Both the position numbers and the translations under genes were made by a program. Of a stretch of 18,530 nt of DNA, positions 16,876 to 18,530 are shown one piece after another. The number at the start of each line of letters is the position of its first letter. The stretch's first letter is position 1. The notes under the pieces were generated by a model. That model worked only from the letters and a program-made list of their open reading frames with translations, was not told the DNA's origin and did no database searches. This DNA comes from JBDRZD01 sp964623395 (GTDB lineage Bacteria; Hydrothermota; Hydrothermia; Hydrothermales; Hydrothermaceae): positions 1 to 18,530 of the forward strand of contig CAZUSI010000029.1 of the NCBI GenBank assembly GCA_964623395.1, in the 5' to 3' direction.

Positions 16876-17351
16876 AAATAGAATTAGTTGGAATAGGTGA
16901 AGGTAAAATAGTAAATGGAAAGAAAAAATTAGGAGTTGTAGGACTTGGTTCTTGCCTTGTTATAGTGATTTATGATAAAGAAAAGAAAATAGCAGGTTTT
17001 GCCCATTCAATGCTTCCCTTTTCAAAAGAAAAAAATCCTTCAAATCCTTATAAATTTGTAAATACCGCAATATATAAACTTGTTGAAGAGATGGAAAAAA
17101 TTGGTTGTAAAAAGGAAAATATGGTTGCAAAAATTGTTGGAGGAGCAAGAATATTTACAATACCGGGATTTAAAGCACCCTGGAGTATTGGTGAAAGAAA
17201 TTGTTTGGAGGCAAGAAAAACATTAGCAGAATTGGGGATTAAAATAGTTGCAGAGGATGTAGGAATGGATTATGGAAGGAATATTGAATTTGATGTTGAA
17301 AAAGGAGAGATATTTATTACTTCTTATAAGGCAGAGCCAAAATTGATTTGA
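16872..17351 (+). CDS. cheD: CheD-family chemoreceptor glutamine deamidase
   Basis: The 159-residue product matches CheD over its whole length. CheD deamidates specific glutamines on chemoreceptors and binds the phosphatase CheC in organisms such as Thermotoga and Bacillus. The nucleophile is Cys28 in GLGSCLVIVIYD and the general base is His45 in AGFAHSMLPF, 17 residues later as in Thermotoga CheD. The conserved IVGGARIF, IGERNCLEARKTLAELGI and VAEDVGMDYGRNIEF blocks are present. The Thr six residues before the Cys, described as the third member of the Thermotoga triad, is Val22 here. No receptor, CheA, CheY, CheC or flagellar gene is in the window. The start overlaps the upstream stop by four bases (ATGA), and its stop overlaps the rimO start. 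Confidence 0.93.
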   Translation: MKIELVGIGEGKIVNGKKKLGVVGLGSCLVIVIYDKEKKIAGFAHSMLPFSKEKNPSNPYKFVNTAIYKLVEEMEKIGCKKENMVAKIVGGARIFTIPGFKAPWSIGERNCLEARKTLAELGIKIVAEDVGMDYGRNIEFDVEKGEIFITSYKAEPKLI

Positions 17352-18530
17352 AAAAATTTAAAATTGTTTTTCTCGGTTGTCCAAAAAATTTAGTTGATAC
17401 AGAATATCTTTTTGGTTCTTTAATTAAAGAGGGTTTTGAATATTCAGAGGAAGGGGAATGTGTTTTTATTCAAACATGTGCCTTTATAAAGGATGCAATT
17501 AATGAAAGCTATAGAGTTATAAAAAAATATGTGGAGAAGAAAAAAAGAGGAGAAATTAAATTCATAGGAGTTGGTGGTTGTCTCCCTTTGAGATTAAAGA
17601 ATAAAATTTTAGAGGATTTCCCAGAAATAGATTTAATAATTGAAAATAAATCTTCTTCTCCAAGATTTTTTTTAACAAAAGGTTTTGCCTATTTAAAAAT
17701 ATCAGAAGGTTGCAATGAAAAATGTTCCTTTTGTTTAATCCCTTCTATAAAGGGTAATTTAAAAAGTAAGACAATTGAGGAAATAATAAAGGAAGTAAAG
17801 CTCCTTTTAAATTTAGGATTTAAGGAGATAATAATTGTTTCTCAATCTACTGGTCAATATGGAATTGACATATATAAAAAGCCCTATTTTAAAAACTTAT
17901 TAAAGGAAATTGATAAGATAAATAAGGATTTTTGGATAAGGATAATGTATATGCATCCAGCAGATGTAGATGAAGAACTTATTGAAATTATTAAAAATTC
18001 TAATAAAATTGTAAAATACATGGATATTCCTATTCAGCATTTTTCTTCTAATGTTTTAAAAAATATGAGAAGAAGGGGAGGAAGGGAAAAAGTTTTAAAT
18101 TCCCTTGAAATTATAAGGAAGGAATTTGATGAAAACTTTTTTATAAGGTCAGAGTTAATTGTTGGTTTTCCAGGAGAAACTGAAAAAGATTTTGAAGAAC
18201 TTTTAAAAGGAATAGAATATTATAAAATAAATAGAATTGCGATATTTAAATATTCAGATGAAAAAAAGATAAATATTAAAAAAGTTCCTAAGAAAATAAT
18301 TGATGAAAGATTTTTGGAAGTTGAAAAACTATCAAAAAAGCTGATGGAGGAAAGTCAAAAGAAACTTTTAGGGAAAAAATTAAAATGTTTAATAATAGAA
18401 GAGAATAAAAGTTTTTATAAGGGAAGGACAGAGTTTGATGCACCTGAAATTGATTTTGAAGTTTATACAAAAAAATCCTTTAAGATTGAAATCCCTGGTT
18501 TTTATACTTTAAAAATAAAAAGTATGAAAA
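17348..18530 (+). CDS. rimO: Ribosomal protein S12 methylthiotransferase RimO (3' end cut by window)
   Basis: RimO is a radical-SAM methylthiotransferase that adds a methylthio group to an aspartate of ribosomal protein S12. The frame stays open to the window edge, 394 codons, slightly short of the usual 430 or so. The N-terminal cluster domain has VFLGCPKNLVDTEYL with Cys11, then Cys44 (FIQTCAF) and Cys78 (GVGGCLPL). The radical-SAM motif CNEKCSFC gives Cys122, Cys126 and Cys129. YMDIPIQHFSSNVLKNMRR and ELIVGFPGETEKDFEEL follow, and a TRAM-like domain with KGRTEFDAPEID starts at about residue 338. The start is TTG at 17348, overlapping the cheD TGA (TTGA). No ATG or GTG is available before the in-frame stop at 17327, and the Shine-Dalgarno site is weak, so translation is probably coupled to cheD. 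The GCPKNLVD motif separates RimO from MiaB. Confidence 0.93.
   Translation, partial: MKKFKIVFLGCPKNLVDTEYLFGSLIKEGFEYSEEGECVFIQTCAFIKDAINESYRVIKKYVEKKKRGEIKFIGVGGCLPLRLKNKILEDFPEIDLIIENKSSSPRFFLTKGFAYLKISEGCNEKCSFCLIPSIKGNLKSKTIEEIIKEVKLLLNLGFKEIIIVSQSTGQYGIDIYKKPYFKNLLKEIDKINKDFWIRIMYMHPADVDEELIEIIKNSNKIVKYMDIPIQHFSSNVLKNMRRRGGREKVLNSLEIIRKEFDENFFIRSELIVGFPGETEKDFEELLKGIEYYKINRIAIFKYSDEKKINIKKVPKKIIDERFLEVEKLSKKLMEESQKKLLGKKLKCLIIEENKSFYKGRTEFDAPEIDFEVYTKKSFKIEIPGFYTLKIKSMK

Overview
The window looks like chromosomal DNA of an AT-rich, probably thermophilic, diderm (Gram-negative-type) bacterium. The protein genes are very AT-rich, and their products are rich in Lys, Glu, Ile and Phe, with arginine mostly from AGA/AGG. 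The 16S rRNA gene is visibly GC-rich by contrast, which is typical of thermophiles. An RND efflux pump with a lipoprotein adaptor and a TolC-type outer-membrane channel implies two membranes. The overall style resembles poorly cultured thermophilic lineages such as WOR-3/Hydrothermae-like bacteria, but I cannot place it from memory. The 16S gene here would settle that directly.

Layout on the minus strand, reading right to left from about 10.1 kb: purF, a TolC-like outer-membrane factor, a short lipoprotein adaptor, an RND transporter, a small P-II-like protein and an amidohydrolase (YtcJ-type). These six genes overlap or lie 1-2 bp apart, so they form one tightly packed operon. The stop codon of the last gene lies inside the -35 box of a perfect consensus promoter (TTGACA, 17 bp, TATAAT). 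That promoter drives a complete 16S rRNA gene (about 129-1680) bracketed by a 27-bp perfect inverted repeat, the pre-16S processing stem. No tRNA or 23S follows. Instead, after a T-rich tract (read on the transcribed strand), a new protein gene with a strong Shine-Dalgarno site begins at base 30 and runs off the window. The 16S gene is therefore probably unlinked from 23S/5S.

Layout on the plus strand, from about 10.17 kb: secD, secF, a 1175-residue TPR-type repeat protein of unknown function, a 252-residue protein with an N-terminal four-cysteine motif, coiled coil and TPRs, cheD and rimO (incomplete at the right edge). From secF onward every junction is a 0-4 base contact or overlap, so this is also one operon. 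It links membrane protein export (SecDF), two unassigned TPR proteins, a chemoreceptor-deamidase homologue and a ribosomal-protein S12 modifying enzyme.

The two operons diverge from a 77-bp region (10098-10174) that holds two face-to-face promoters whose -35 boxes lie inside each other's spacers. The purF start codon lies only a few bases after its predicted transcription start and has no Shine-Dalgarno site, suggesting a leaderless message. No tRNA, CRISPR array, insertion sequence or classical hairpin-plus-T-run terminator was seen.
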